Numbered from the stretch's first letter, positions 47,800 through 56,574 are shown. The stretch is DNA of 64,000 bases from Verrucomicrobiota bacterium (GCA_016721945.1 JADKHC010000010.1:85353-149352); one strand, 5' to 3'. Numbers and translations: made by a program. Notes: generated by a model from the sequence alone, not told the origin.

Positions 47800-48690
47800 A
47801 TGGCCCGCAAAATAAGTTTTATCAACTACAAGGGTGGTGTCGGCAAGACGTCCCTCATCGTCAACTTGGCTGCATGTCTGGCAAAGGAGGGGCAGCGTGT
47901 ACTGTTGTTTGATTTCGATACGCAATCGAACGCGAGCATCTGGCTCTTGCGACTTGAACGGTGGAATAAATTCAACGCCACCGGCGAGGGCTCGGTCTAT
48001 TCGATTTTTAATCCCGGCACAGCGCGCATAAAAGAACTCATCATCCCGTCCGTGGTTGAGGGCAAGAACGGCGAAAAGCTTCTACCGACGCTCGATTTGG
48101 TGCCGACGACTTTTAACCTCGTCGATCTGGAGAGCGAATACGATCTCGACCCGAAACGTCCGCCGTATGCCATTTTCCAGGAACAACTCGCCGAGATCGA
48201 GGGCAACTACGATTACATCCTCTTCGACTGTCCGCCGAATATCCTGCGCGCCGCGCAGTGCGGCATCTTCTGTTCGAATGAAGTTTATGTGCCGTCAAAT
48301 CCCGACGCGCTCAGCCTCATCGGCTTTACCTTGCTCATCGAAAAGCTCAGCAAGTTTCACCAGCTTTCCGCCAGTTTCCGCTCGGTCGAGATGGGGCCTC
48401 CGGCGCAGGTGCGCGGCGTGATCTTCAACTCGATCAAAACCAACGTCGACATCGAGGTTCCGAAGATGCGTATGCAACTTCGCTTGAATCAATATCGCAC
48501 CGCTCGCCGTGTCGCCCAGAGCGCGAAGATCTTCAACACGCAGGTGCGCGACGCCATGGTGGTTCGCCGCGCGGTCACGCTCGGCTTGCCGGTGAACCTC
48601 GTCGGGCAAGAATCGGCGCAGGAAGACAACGTTTCTCATGACTACCGCCAGGTAGCCGCAGAGTTGATGAATCACGCGCCAGAGATTTGA
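47800..48690 (+). CDS. ParA/MinD-like ATPase of a positioning-type module
   Basis: The 296-residue protein has deviant Walker A NYKGGVGKTSLIV, Walker A' LLFDFDTQSNAS and Walker B ILFDCPPNILRA. It differs from the orphan ParA at 37055 in length and sequence. No ParB follows; two further genes (48711 and 49778) come after short gaps of 20 and 32 bases. ParA-type ATPases segregate DNA or place protein complexes in the cell, depending on the partner. A coiled-coil partner and an unknown protein suggest cargo positioning, not chromosome partition. This is inference from layout. Confidence 0.9.
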   Translation: MARKISFINYKGGVGKTSLIVNLAACLAKEGQRVLLFDFDTQSNASIWLLRLERWNKFNATGEGSVYSIFNPGTARIKELIIPSVVEGKNGEKLLPTLDLVPTTFNLVDLESEYDLDPKRPPYAIFQEQLAEIEGNYDYILFDCPPNILRAAQCGIFCSNEVYVPSNPDALSLIGFTLLIEKLSKFHQLSASFRSVEMGPPAQVRGVIFNSIKTNVDIEVPKMRMQLRLNQYRTARRVAQSAKIFNTQVRDAMVVRRAVTLGLPVNLVGQESAQEDNVSHDYRQVAAELMNHAPEI

Positions 48691-48710
48691 TTTTTTGTAT
48701 CCAAACTCCC

Positions 48711-49745
48711 ATGACCTCTGAACCAGAGAATTCGACCTCCCCCGCCGCCGGCCCATCTGAAGCCGAGCTTCGGCCCGCTTGGGAAAAGGTTCGTCTGGCC
48801 TTTTCCACGTCCATCATGGTCGATACGGCGCTAAGCAGCCTTGCGCAAAATCTCGATGGCCCGGACTGGCCGGTGGCTGGTGCCGACGAGAAACCCTCCA
48901 AATACATCGACAAAAAATACGATGAACTTGTCGCGCTACCCGAGCTGGCCGGTCATCCCCGGCGGGTTGAATTGTTGATCACGATTCTGCGCGAGACGCA
49001 GGCATTCGACGATCCGTTTGGCGACATGATCACCGAGACGGCCGAACATGCCGATAAGGAAAACCCGATCCTCAAGAACATGGCCAAGCTTGGCATTCCC
49101 GAGGATTTCCCCTTGTCGTTGGTTGCGCTACTTCCTGAGACCCGCGATTACTGCAATCTGGAGAATCTTGTCACCTTGCGCGACTTCTCACTGTTTGCAC
49201 AGAACCTATCACAAACCGTGGTGGTGAGCGGCGATTTCCGCTCATTCCTCAACGCCCTGTCACACATCGACGAGCAAGCGATTACGCTCTTCATGCCGTT
49301 CCGGCCAGGCGCGAAGGGAATCCATCTTCTTGAAGGCGTCGCACTCACGGTGCGTGCGCAAAGCGACGAAGTACAGGCGGCCCTTGCCCAGCGTTTCGGT
49401 GCCCGACTCGGCACGAGCGATCTTGCTGCTGCGGCCCATGCCTCAAGCCTCGAAACATCCGCCATCGAGCAAATGCTTGCCCAACAGGCCGCAGCATACA
49501 TCGAATATTTCCAGTCCGACCTCGCAGTTATGCAGCAGCAAGTTGACGACGGAGAGCCTCTCGGCCGCGTCGTTGCTGTGTTGAAGAACCCGATTGTCGA
49601 GACAGTCGTCACCGGATTGCTCAAACCTTACCTGCGTCAGTTGTCGGCAGAGGCACCGGCCCGAACCACTGCGCCACCCCTGGCTAACGATATACCGTCG
49701 AAAAAGAGAGGCTTCTTTTCAAACCTCAAACGGATGTTCAAGTAG
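48711..49745 (+). CDS. Uncharacterised protein of the ParA-like module
   Basis: 344 residues are read from ATG 48711 (the frame opens at 48687). No family was recognised. The N-terminus is acidic and Pro-rich (TSEPENSTSPAAGPSE), the middle is predicted mostly helical with DLAAAAHASSLETSAIEQML and an LTVRAQSDEVQAALAQRFG stretch, and the C-terminus is basic (KKRGFFSNLKRMFK). That tail could form an amphipathic helix for membrane or DNA contact. Its position between a ParA-like ATPase and a coiled-coil protein suggests that it is an adaptor or cargo factor. Nothing more is visible. Confidence 0.75.
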   Translation: MTSEPENSTSPAAGPSEAELRPAWEKVRLAFSTSIMVDTALSSLAQNLDGPDWPVAGADEKPSKYIDKKYDELVALPELAGHPRRVELLITILRETQAFDDPFGDMITETAEHADKENPILKNMAKLGIPEDFPLSLVALLPETRDYCNLENLVTLRDFSLFAQNLSQTVVVSGDFRSFLNALSHIDEQAITLFMPFRPGAKGIHLLEGVALTVRAQSDEVQAALAQRFGARLGTSDLAAAAHASSLETSAIEQMLAQQAAAYIEYFQSDLAVMQQQVDDGEPLGRVVAVLKNPIVETVVTGLLKPYLRQLSAEAPARTTAPPLANDIPSKKRGFFSNLKRMFK

Positions 49746-49777
49746 AGCCTGCTTGATCCGATAATATCAGGTTGTCC

Positions 49778-50482
49778 ATGTCGAATCTACCACCTGTGGT
49801 AATTAAGTTTCCGCCCAAAAACCCTACTGAAAAGGTATTGGTGTTGCCGCGTCGTCGCATGCGCTCGTCCTTCGAAGTAGCGGAGACGACTGCTGAGACC
49901 CAGAAAGCCATCGAGGCTATCCGCACCGCGACTCGCAACCCCTGGTCTGATGGTCCTTCCGGAGCGACCAACCCGCTGCCCGAGCTCGAAAAATCGCTCA
50001 AACAACTCGCCGCCAAATTAGAGGAGCGCGAACGTTTTCTGCAGGATATGGAAAACCGTCTGGCTGACCGCGACCGCAGTCAGGCCGAGATGGAAACGCT
50101 GCTCAAAGCCCGTGAGTCACTCGTCGAGGCCGCCCGCCAAAAACAAGCCGGCAAAGGCGAAGTCCGTAATCTATCGAACGAAGAACAGGCCGCGCTGGAA
50201 AAGCTCAAAGTTGAAGTCGAACGCCAGCAGTTACTCTTGCAGCAGCAGCGAGAAGATATGCGTGAACGCGAAGCGTTTCTCGACGAGAGCGAAGCCAAGC
50301 TTTTTGAGAAGGTTCAGGAGCAGCAGGAAAAAGAGACCGAGCTTGAGCAGCGTGAAGACGATTTGCGCGCGCGCGAACGCCGTCTGCGCGAACGCGAAGC
50401 CGCCAACGACCCCCAGATTGCTGCTGCGCTGCAGGCTGAAAAAGCTGCGGCAAAAAAGAAACAGAGCGAATTCAACGAGTAA
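49778..50482 (+). CDS. Coiled-coil protein of the ParA-like module
   Basis: 234 residues are read from ATG 49778. The N-terminal 70 residues are low-complexity (VLPRRRMRSSFEVAET); from about 80 to 220 there is a nearly continuous coiled coil rich in Glu, Arg, Gln and Leu. It has no signal peptide or membrane segment. Long coiled coils beside ParA/MinD-like ATPases often form polymers or scaffolds. The order ATPase, unknown, coiled coil is consistent with a cytoskeletal or positioning role. Weak coiled-coil similarity to many proteins makes family assignment impossible. Confidence 0.78.
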   Translation: MSNLPPVVIKFPPKNPTEKVLVLPRRRMRSSFEVAETTAETQKAIEAIRTATRNPWSDGPSGATNPLPELEKSLKQLAAKLEERERFLQDMENRLADRDRSQAEMETLLKARESLVEAARQKQAGKGEVRNLSNEEQAALEKLKVEVERQQLLLQQQREDMREREAFLDESEAKLFEKVQEQQEKETELEQREDDLRARERRLREREAANDPQIAAALQAEKAAAKKKQSEFNE

Positions 50483-50560
50483 TCGTTGGCTTTGTTTTTT
50501 GGTTGTTCACCCGGGCTTGTGCGCAAGCAGGATGGAACATGTGTGTTGACGGAGGTGCCC

Positions 50561-51096
50561 ATGAATATCACTTCCATTCATAACTATTGCTCCATGAAAT
50601 CCTTCGAGTGCTGCGCTTGCTGGCTGTATGTTTTACTGATCGCTGGTTTTTCGGCTACCTCTCAAGTGCTGCGGTCAGACAAAACGAAATCGTCTACAGC
50701 GGGGGCGTGGGCGGGCTTTTCGACTCGGAGCGCCCCCCAGTGATCGCGCTCGAATACCGTTTCGCGAAAAACTGGCACGGTGTGCAGCCTTGGTTGAGTT
50801 TGAGCTGGGCAACTGACGGAGCGATTTTCGCCGGTGGTGGCGCGCTTTACACGATTTCCACGCCTGATGAAGCCTGGGCGGTGACGGCCGGTTGCGGACC
50901 GGGCTATTACGAGCGTCACCAAGGTGCGGATCTGGGGAGTAATTTGGAGTTTTGCACTTTTGCCGAAGTTTCTCGCAACCTTCCCTGGCACCATCGGGTC
51001 ATGGTCAGGATCATGCACATCTCCAACGGCGGTCTTACCCAGCGCAATCCTGGCAACGAACTTCTCTTACTTGGTTATTCTATGCCCTTGCCATAG
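50561..51096 (+). CDS. pagL: PagL-like lipid A 3-O-deacylase, apparent frameshift
   Basis: The C-terminal half is clear: EIVYSGGVGGLFD, then VIALEYRF and RIMHISNGGLTQRNPGNE, which matches PagL with the catalytic His/Ser of HxS and an acid after NPG. PagL removes the 3-O-linked acyl chain from lipid A in the outer membrane. The start is in another frame: GGAGG (50551-50555) lies 5 bases before ATG 50561, and that frame encodes a hydrophobic stretch WLYVLLIAG. It diverges at a T5 tract (50647-50651). Adding one T joins it to the PagL frame, producing a good signal peptide ending SSAA. So the sequence has a 1-base deletion, or slippage restores it. GTG 50608 in the PagL frame is a weaker alternative start. 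Confidence 0.72.
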
Positions 51097-51170
51097 GCGG
51101 CCAAAATGCGCTGCACTCAAAGTTTATTCTCAACAATTTCATAATCCCTGTGTCCCTGGAAGAGCGTTAC

Positions 51171-52679
51171 ATGAATTTTCTCCGTTTCCGCGTCATCACC
51201 CTCAGTCTAGTGTCATTCCTGGCCACCGCTGCTTACGCGGTCGAACAGCTCCCCGAAAAAGAGGAGGACATCCCGGTGGAATATATTGCCACCTTCGACA
51301 ACACCGTCTCGGTGGGCATGCGCCACACCTCGGGCAAGGCAAAGGTGAAATTCGGCAGCCTCGGCGTCGGCAATAACTACACGATTGGTAGTAACGGCGT
51401 TCTCTATTACTCCAACGGTACGATTAGCGCCGACTCTCCTTCTTCTTACGAGTATAATGACAAAACCGAACTGGTAACAACAGCTAGTCAATTTAATAAC
51501 TATAACTCCTTGAACTCGAATTCGACCGTGAATTCGGTCTCAGTGCGAGGAGCGGCGAATGCAGCTGGGCAGAGTGTCGTTACTGTCTATTCCAGCCTTT
51601 ACGACTACAAGGATGATTCAACGACGGCGGGCACGCACTCCTATTCCTATAAAGTAGATTCCAATGGTGCCACCCTCTATCAGAAGGATTCGGTAGGAAA
51701 TGATCGCAAGGCCAGTACCTACAAATTTCTCGCCTACAAGGATGGACAGACTCGCACTTGGGATGTCAAAAACGCATCACAGATCCATACCGATACTGGC
51801 ACTGTTGAAATGACAACGTATGCTGCCTCGAGTGCAGGTGGCACGGCAGCCGCCGAAGGTGGATCCAGCTCAGGTTTCGAAATTACGTTGGAGCGTAGAC
51901 TGCGTCGCTTTGGAAAGTTGGAAATCGGGTTCGCCGGAGGCCTAAGTCTCGCTGATATTAAGATGAAAACAACGAGTGTGGTTCTGGCCAATAAACTCGA
52001 AACCACCGATATCTATACGATGGTTAAGACCGGTTTGAACGATGATTTTTTTACTACAAATAACAGCGCCGGCATCACTAGCCAGCCTTCGGGTGCGGCT
52101 AAGGCCTTGTACTTGCTGGACCTGACGGATGGGTCGCAGATGTATGATTTCTACGACGCTTCCACTCTACTCACGTATTACGGGGCGACCGATCTGAGTG
52201 GAGTCACCCCGCTTTCCTTAAGTTCAGGTTACACGACAGGTACACAGAAAAATAGCGGCATGGTGCTCGTGCAGGGCACATGGCAGATCAAGGGGGCTTA
52301 TTACCATGCGAAAGTGGGCCCGACCTTCCGCTATCGATTCAATGATCGCTGGGCGATAAGTGGTGGTTTCGGTATGTCGATGTGCTACGTCGGCACCGTC
52401 TTTAAAGCCGATGAAGCAATCTTCGATATTGGTACTGATACCTCAGTTGACGCCCCACTTTTCCATCCCGTGGAGGAGAATAATACGCACAAATTCGTCC
52501 CCGGCTATTATGGCGATTTGAATGCGGAATTATGGGTCACCGAGCGCACGGGTTTCTATGCGGGTATAAACTATGAGAAACTCGGGAATTACTCGCAGAA
52601 ACCACTTTCAGGCCGCACCGCCAAGATCGATCTGGGCACCAGCATGGGCTGGCGCATGGGTATCATGACTCGCTTCTGA
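51171..52679 (+). CDS. Outer-membrane beta-barrel protein, family unknown
   Basis: 502 residues are read from ATG 51171 with GGAAGAG just upstream. A signal peptide ends near ATAAYA. The N-terminal half (about 35-230) has strand-rich, Asn/Ser/Tyr-rich repeats without recognised family; the C-terminal half shows alternating amphipathic strands and ends in Phe (MTRF), the usual sign for insertion by Bam. It is the last gene in the block of the ParA-like module and PagL, and is followed by a strong terminator. A porin-like or adhesin role cannot be chosen. Confidence 0.76.
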   Translation: MNFLRFRVITLSLVSFLATAAYAVEQLPEKEEDIPVEYIATFDNTVSVGMRHTSGKAKVKFGSLGVGNNYTIGSNGVLYYSNGTISADSPSSYEYNDKTELVTTASQFNNYNSLNSNSTVNSVSVRGAANAAGQSVVTVYSSLYDYKDDSTTAGTHSYSYKVDSNGATLYQKDSVGNDRKASTYKFLAYKDGQTRTWDVKNASQIHTDTGTVEMTTYAASSAGGTAAAEGGSSSGFEITLERRLRRFGKLEIGFAGGLSLADIKMKTTSVVLANKLETTDIYTMVKTGLNDDFFTTNNSAGITSQPSGAAKALYLLDLTDGSQMYDFYDASTLLTYYGATDLSGVTPLSLSSGYTTGTQKNSGMVLVQGTWQIKGAYYHAKVGPTFRYRFNDRWAISGGFGMSMCYVGTVFKADEAIFDIGTDTSVDAPLFHPVEENNTHKFVPGYYGDLNAELWVTERTGFYAGINYEKLGNYSQKPLSGRTAKIDLGTSMGWRMGIMTRF

Positions 52680-52710
52680 GTCGCGAAGACGCGAAGTCTT
52701 TCTCTGTATA

Positions 52711-52740
52711 ACGTGCGGTTAATACACCGCACGTTTTTTT
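52711..52740 (+). terminator. Rho-independent terminator after the outer-membrane barrel gene
   Basis: ACGTGCGG and CCGCACGT form the stem with loop TTAATACA, followed by seven T. It ends 1 base before the stop codon of the convergent ispH gene. Confidence 0.9.
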
Positions 52741-54507
52741 CTACTTGGGCTTAACCGAACCATCCGTGCCGCTTTGCCGGAGCCCGGCGAAGACGTCGTC
52801 GATGCTCCGCAACGTTTCTTTTGGGAAGAGCGAGTTGATGCGGGTGATCACCTGTTGGATGATGCCATCGGGGCAAGACGCACCACCTGTCAACAACACG
52901 CGCAAGGGACTGCTGCTGGTTGGGAAGCGCCTTGTTTCGATGTTTTCTCCTTCGTGGCTATGTCCACCTTTGGCGGGGAAAAGATAATGTTCAACGCACT
53001 CGCGGGATTGAATGTTGCGCTCGCCTTGAATGAAAAAAGCGCGCTCGCCAAGGCGCTGTTCGCAAAGGCGGTAGAGCTGGTAGGTGTTGGAAGAGTTTTT
53101 GCCGCCGATCACAAATGCCGCGTCGAGCGGGCCGGTGAGCGCCTTACTCAATGCATCCTGATTAACCTGTGTCGCGTAGCATAATGTGTCGCGCTTGCCT
53201 CCGCCGCCGACGCGGCCCACTGCGTTGGCCTCACCATGTTTAGCGACATAAACGCTCCGCAAATGCGTGAGGATTTCGAGTGTCTCGTTCATGAGGAGCG
53301 TCGTTTGGTTAACGACCGCGATACGTTCCAAATGTCGGTTCACATCGAAGCCCGGCGTGTGTTTTCCGGCGAAGTCTTTGTAGAAACGAGCCCGCACGTC
53401 CGGATTGTCGCTGGCGATGATTTCGCCTAGTAGCTTTGCTTCCTCAAGGTTGCGCACGATCACGGCTGCGGCGTGGCGGCGGGCATTGGAGAAGGTCGCC
53501 TTTGTTTCCTCATGCTCATGTTTGCCGTGGATAACCACGGTGTATCCTTCTTCGCCGAAGGCGCGTGCGGCCTTCCAGACTTTTTCCACCAGCATGCAAG
53601 TGGCATCATACTGATAAACCGGCACGCCTTTGCGCACGAGACGGCGTTTGTCCTCATCGGTCGCGCCGAAGGCCGGAATGATCACGATGTCGTCGGGTGT
53701 CAGTGTGTCCCAAAGGAATAGTTCGGCATCGGCTCCGGTGGATTTGCTTCCATCGGTCGTGTAGGGAATGCCTTTGTCGGTTTGGAGATAACGCAATCCG
53801 CGGCGGAGCAGGTCCTCGTTCACGAATGGATTGTGAATCAACTCGCTCAACATGAAGACGCGCCGTGCCGGATTTTCGGCCAGGGTTTCGTACGCGCGCT
53901 CGATCGCGTTTTTCACGCCGAGGCAGAAGCCGAAGTGGCTCGGGATTAAATACTGAACGGCGCCAAAATCCAACGTCACTGGTGCGACGGCGGTGCGCTC
54001 GTGCGTGCGCGCGAGTGCTTTGATCGCTTCGCACAATTTTGACTGGTAGAGTGCTTGGGACGTGGGATCGACTTGGTAGATGTGCCGGTTGCGTTCGTAG
54101 TCTGGGCGGAATTTGAAAATGAAATCATTTTCGCCGAGATGCAGGTAGGGGATCTCGATCAGGAACGGATCGATCTGCGCCAGGATTGCGGCGAGGGCTG
54201 GGGCGAACGTCTCTGGGCTGGCCTGGAGTTTTTCCAGTGCCGTAAAGTTTATTACGGTGCCGCTTGGTTCTCCAGCGACCTGCGAAAAGCATATGCGAAG
54301 CTGCGTGCCGGCATGATCAACTGAAAAATATTCTGCGGGCGGAGTGTGAAGCTTGAAGATGAGTTCGAGCGCTCTCACGGCCTCGTTGAGGGAGCTTCCC
54401 GAGAACGCGAGATCCTTCATCGTGCCTGCGTTCAGCACAGCGAGTTGGTTGCGCGCGTTGAATGCCAAGATGACGAAGTGCTCAGACGATGTCGGTTGCG
54501 AGACCAT
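52741..54507 (-). CDS. ispH: IspH (HMBPP reductase) with long N-terminal extension
   Basis: The protein has 588 residues from ATG 54507; typical IspH has about 310-400. The Fe-S ligands are FGFCLGV (about residue 194), DATCMLV and TLCYATQ; other conserved blocks are KHEHEETKATF, VVNQTTLL, IGGKNSSNTYQ and GGASCPDG. IPAFGATDE and HEETKATF match the plant/cyanobacterial type of IspH, not the E. coli type with SAHGVS. The N-terminal ~185 residues form an extra domain of unknown family. IspH makes IPP and DMAPP at the end of the MEP pathway. No other MEP gene is adjacent. It is convergent with the outer-membrane barrel gene. Confidence 0.92.
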   Translation of the reverse strand: MVSQPTSSEHFVILAFNARNQLAVLNAGTMKDLAFSGSSLNEAVRALELIFKLHTPPAEYFSVDHAGTQLRICFSQVAGEPSGTVINFTALEKLQASPETFAPALAAILAQIDPFLIEIPYLHLGENDFIFKFRPDYERNRHIYQVDPTSQALYQSKLCEAIKALARTHERTAVAPVTLDFGAVQYLIPSHFGFCLGVKNAIERAYETLAENPARRVFMLSELIHNPFVNEDLLRRGLRYLQTDKGIPYTTDGSKSTGADAELFLWDTLTPDDIVIIPAFGATDEDKRRLVRKGVPVYQYDATCMLVEKVWKAARAFGEEGYTVVIHGKHEHEETKATFSNARRHAAAVIVRNLEEAKLLGEIIASDNPDVRARFYKDFAGKHTPGFDVNRHLERIAVVNQTTLLMNETLEILTHLRSVYVAKHGEANAVGRVGGGGKRDTLCYATQVNQDALSKALTGPLDAAFVIGGKNSSNTYQLYRLCEQRLGERAFFIQGERNIQSRECVEHYLFPAKGGHSHEGENIETRRFPTSSSPLRVLLTGGASCPDGIIQQVITRINSLFPKETLRSIDDVFAGLRQSGTDGSVKPK

Positions 54508-54818
54508 GAATACGCCAACCAACACGACCCAGTCAGCCTGGTCAAGTGAGTGGGATCTTACGGGCTGGAACCGTTTTGAGACAGTTACAATACGCAGCAC
54601 CAAATTAAGCCGGCGCGCTTGCTTCCTTGGTAATCTATTCCGGAAAAGCTACTAACGAATATGGCAAATAAAAACTGCGGCCTAATTGTTTCAGTGTGGT
54701 TGATATCTTTACTAAAAGCTACAGTATAATGACTTACACATGTAATAACCTTGAGAAACCGCCAATATCGCTTGCATTCCCGGCGTTCAGGCTAATTCAT
54801 TAGGGCGATTTCATTCTG
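54508..54818. other. Intergenic region between ispH and the DUF350 gene
   Basis: This 311-base divergent gap is AT-rich from about 54600. It holds the promoter-like sequence at 54700-54730 for the plus-strand gene. No open reading frame of protein character, RNA fold or repeat was seen; the ispH promoter is presumably in the first 100 bases but no clear match was found. Confidence 0.6.
54700..54730 (+). promoter_or_regulatory. Sigma70-type promoter candidate
   Basis: TTGATA (54700-54705) and TATAAT (54725-54730) are spaced by 19 bases. The -10 is a consensus match, the -35 is one base away (TTGACA), but the spacing is longer than the usual 17. It lies 89 bases before the ATG of the DUF350 protein, so a leader of about 80 bases is expected. 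Confidence 0.5.
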
Positions 54819-55469
54819 ATGAAAACAACATCCCTCGGTTCTTCACTCAAACTCGCTACTGTAGTTTTTACTGCAGCTGCGCTAACTACTTCCGCGCAAG
54901 CCGCCGAAGCTTCATCTGGTGGCTGGGCCGCTGTCGGCGGTTCGCTGGGCGGACTTCTGCTCGGCGTAATCCAGCTGATCGTCGGCCTTAGCATGGCTGC
55001 CTTTTCCATCACGAAGGGACTGCAGCTGCTCTCGAAGTTGCTTGGCGGCCTCGATGTTTGGGCTGAGGTGAAAAACAGAAATATTGCGGTAGCGCTTCTC
55101 GCTGCCGGCGTAGTCGTTTCCTACACCCGGGTGATTTCGGGCGGTATTGGCGCGATGACCGATTCTCTCGCTACTCTGGGCACGGGGAATGTCGCCAACG
55201 GCGCGATCGGCCTTGTCGCTGGTTTGATCAACTTGTTCGTTGCCGTGTCGGTCGCCAGCTTTGCCATCACCATCGTTTTCCGCGTAATGGATAAGCTCAC
55301 TTCTTCGATCGACGAAAAAGAAGAGTTTAAGGCCGGCAATGCTGCTATCGGTGCTGTCTACTGCGGCATTCTCGTCGGCGTTTCCAGCTTGGTGGCGGCC
55401 GGCGTGGGCGGCATCGGCTCAGGTATTTCGATGTTCTTGAGCGCGCTCGTAAGTGCGATTCAGGGATAA
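54819..55469 (+). CDS. Membrane protein with two DUF350-like repeats
   Basis: The 216-residue protein has a signal peptide (MKTTSLG...TTSAQAAEA) and two similar halves. Each half has a hydrophobic segment, a charged stretch (KLLGGLDVWAEVKNRNIAVAL and KLTSSIDEKEEFKAGNAAIGAV) and another hydrophobic segment; this pattern resembles DUF350 proteins. DUF350 is a family of small membrane proteins of poorly known function. The gene is monocistronic, with its own promoter candidate and a strong terminator. The signal peptide is unusual for a polytopic inner-membrane protein. Confidence 0.75.
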   Translation: MKTTSLGSSLKLATVVFTAAALTTSAQAAEASSGGWAAVGGSLGGLLLGVIQLIVGLSMAAFSITKGLQLLSKLLGGLDVWAEVKNRNIAVALLAAGVVVSYTRVISGGIGAMTDSLATLGTGNVANGAIGLVAGLINLFVAVSVASFAITIVFRVMDKLTSSIDEKEEFKAGNAAIGAVYCGILVGVSSLVAAGVGGIGSGISMFLSALVSAIQG

Positions 55470-55497
55470 TTGTATTATCAAGTTCTTCTTAAAGGTC

Positions 55498-55524
55498 GGG
55501 CCGACATCGAGTCGGCCCTTTTTG
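55498..55524 (+). terminator. Rho-independent terminator of the DUF350 gene
   Basis: GGGCCGAC (55498-55505) and GTCGGCCC (55511-55518) form a perfect 8-bp stem around ATCGA, followed by TTTTT. It is 28 bases after the stop. Confidence 0.92.
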
Positions 55525-55577
55525 TTCATTACAATGTGAGTTCGATGCAGCGGAGCTAAAACCAGTTTTGCTTGATT

Positions 55578-55635
55578 GTAGGAGCCTGCTTGCAGGCGAT
55601 TCAGCTTCATACATCGCCTGCAAGCAGGCTCCTAC
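55578..55635. repeat. REP/REPIN-like palindrome, copy 3
   Basis: GTAGGAGCCTGCTTGCAGGC and its exact complement ending GGCTCCTAC enclose an 18-base spacer. It is nearly identical to the 31189 copy outside the spacer. It lies between the DUF350 terminator and ruvC. Confidence 0.92.
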
Positions 55636-55730
55636 AATTCGCGAGTGAGCTGCAGCATGTGGGTAGGCTTCGGTTGGAAATGCCTCGGAGCTTGCTCCGG
55701 GCTTGTTTACTCCTCAGTACAGCAAAAACT

Positions 55731-56315
55731 ATGGCACGCATGTCGGTCAGGCAGATGTGGGCAGCGAAAATCGCAGGCAAACTCGCGCCTGCGGGTGTGT
55801 CGGCGATCGAGCAGACATCGCTGAGCCGAACGCCGTTCGTCGGTCAGGTGTTGGGCATCGATCCGAGTTTGCGCGGGACGGGGTTGGCTATGATCGATTT
55901 TGCGGCGGGGCGTCAGCCGGTGTTGTTGCGTTGTCAGACCGTGCGCGTGCTAGCGAAGCATCCGATGCCAGTCGCATTGGCGGAAATTCACCGGGCAATC
56001 ACGGCGTTTCTGGCGGACTTCGATGTGCGGCATGTCGCACTGGAACAGACGATCTATGTGCAGAATTTCCAGACAGCGCAGATCTTAGGAGCGGCGCGTG
56101 GTGCGGCAATCACGGCGGCGGCGTTGCGGGAGAAACCGATTTTTGAATACGCGCCGTTGCGCGTGAAGCAGGCGGTGGTCGGAGCCGGGCGTGCGAGCAA
56201 AGAGCAAATGGCGCGCACAGTTATGAGCATGCTCGGGCATGGACGCGTGCTGGCACCGGACGAAGCCGATGCGGCGGGCGTGGCACTGTGCCACGCATTT
56301 ACTTGGCGGGAGTAA
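55731..56315 (+). CDS. ruvC: Crossover junction endodeoxyribonuclease RuvC
   Basis: 194 residues are read from ATG 55731; the frame opens earlier at 55572, inside the REPIN, which is not coding. RuvC resolves Holliday junctions with RuvAB. The four acidic sites are present: GIDPSLRGTG, ALEQTIYVQN and DEADAAG, with the DNA-binding ILGAARGAAI and APLRVKQAVVGAG in between. The N-terminal ~40 residues (MSVRQMWAAKIAGKLA) precede the usual start of the domain, so a shorter protein is possible. RuvA and RuvB are not here. Confidence 0.95.
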   Translation: MARMSVRQMWAAKIAGKLAPAGVSAIEQTSLSRTPFVGQVLGIDPSLRGTGLAMIDFAAGRQPVLLRCQTVRVLAKHPMPVALAEIHRAITAFLADFDVRHVALEQTIYVQNFQTAQILGAARGAAITAAALREKPIFEYAPLRVKQAVVGAGRASKEQMARTVMSMLGHGRVLAPDEADAAGVALCHAFTWRE

Positions 56316-56574
56316 AAGGTTATGGCTGGCGCTTGCGGCTAGTGGAAAGTGGGTGGCTAATATTGCGTATTAGCCCACGCGCAGAAAATGCCGTCGTGAT
56401 TTCTTTTTTGCGTTGCCGGACGGTTTGTCCGATCCTCCGCCGCTGAATGTCCGATCTCACGACCTTTACGAACTGGTTAGTGTGTGCGTTTCCCGAGTGC
56501 CGGGAAGGCGGACGGGCGGATGTAGCTAAAGAGCGGACTGAGCCAGCGGCCTGGTCGTATTTTATATTTCTGAA

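Noticed and set aside
55572..55730. Upstream extension of ruvC
   Set aside because: It would run through the REPIN palindrome; the RuvC family starts after ATG 55731.
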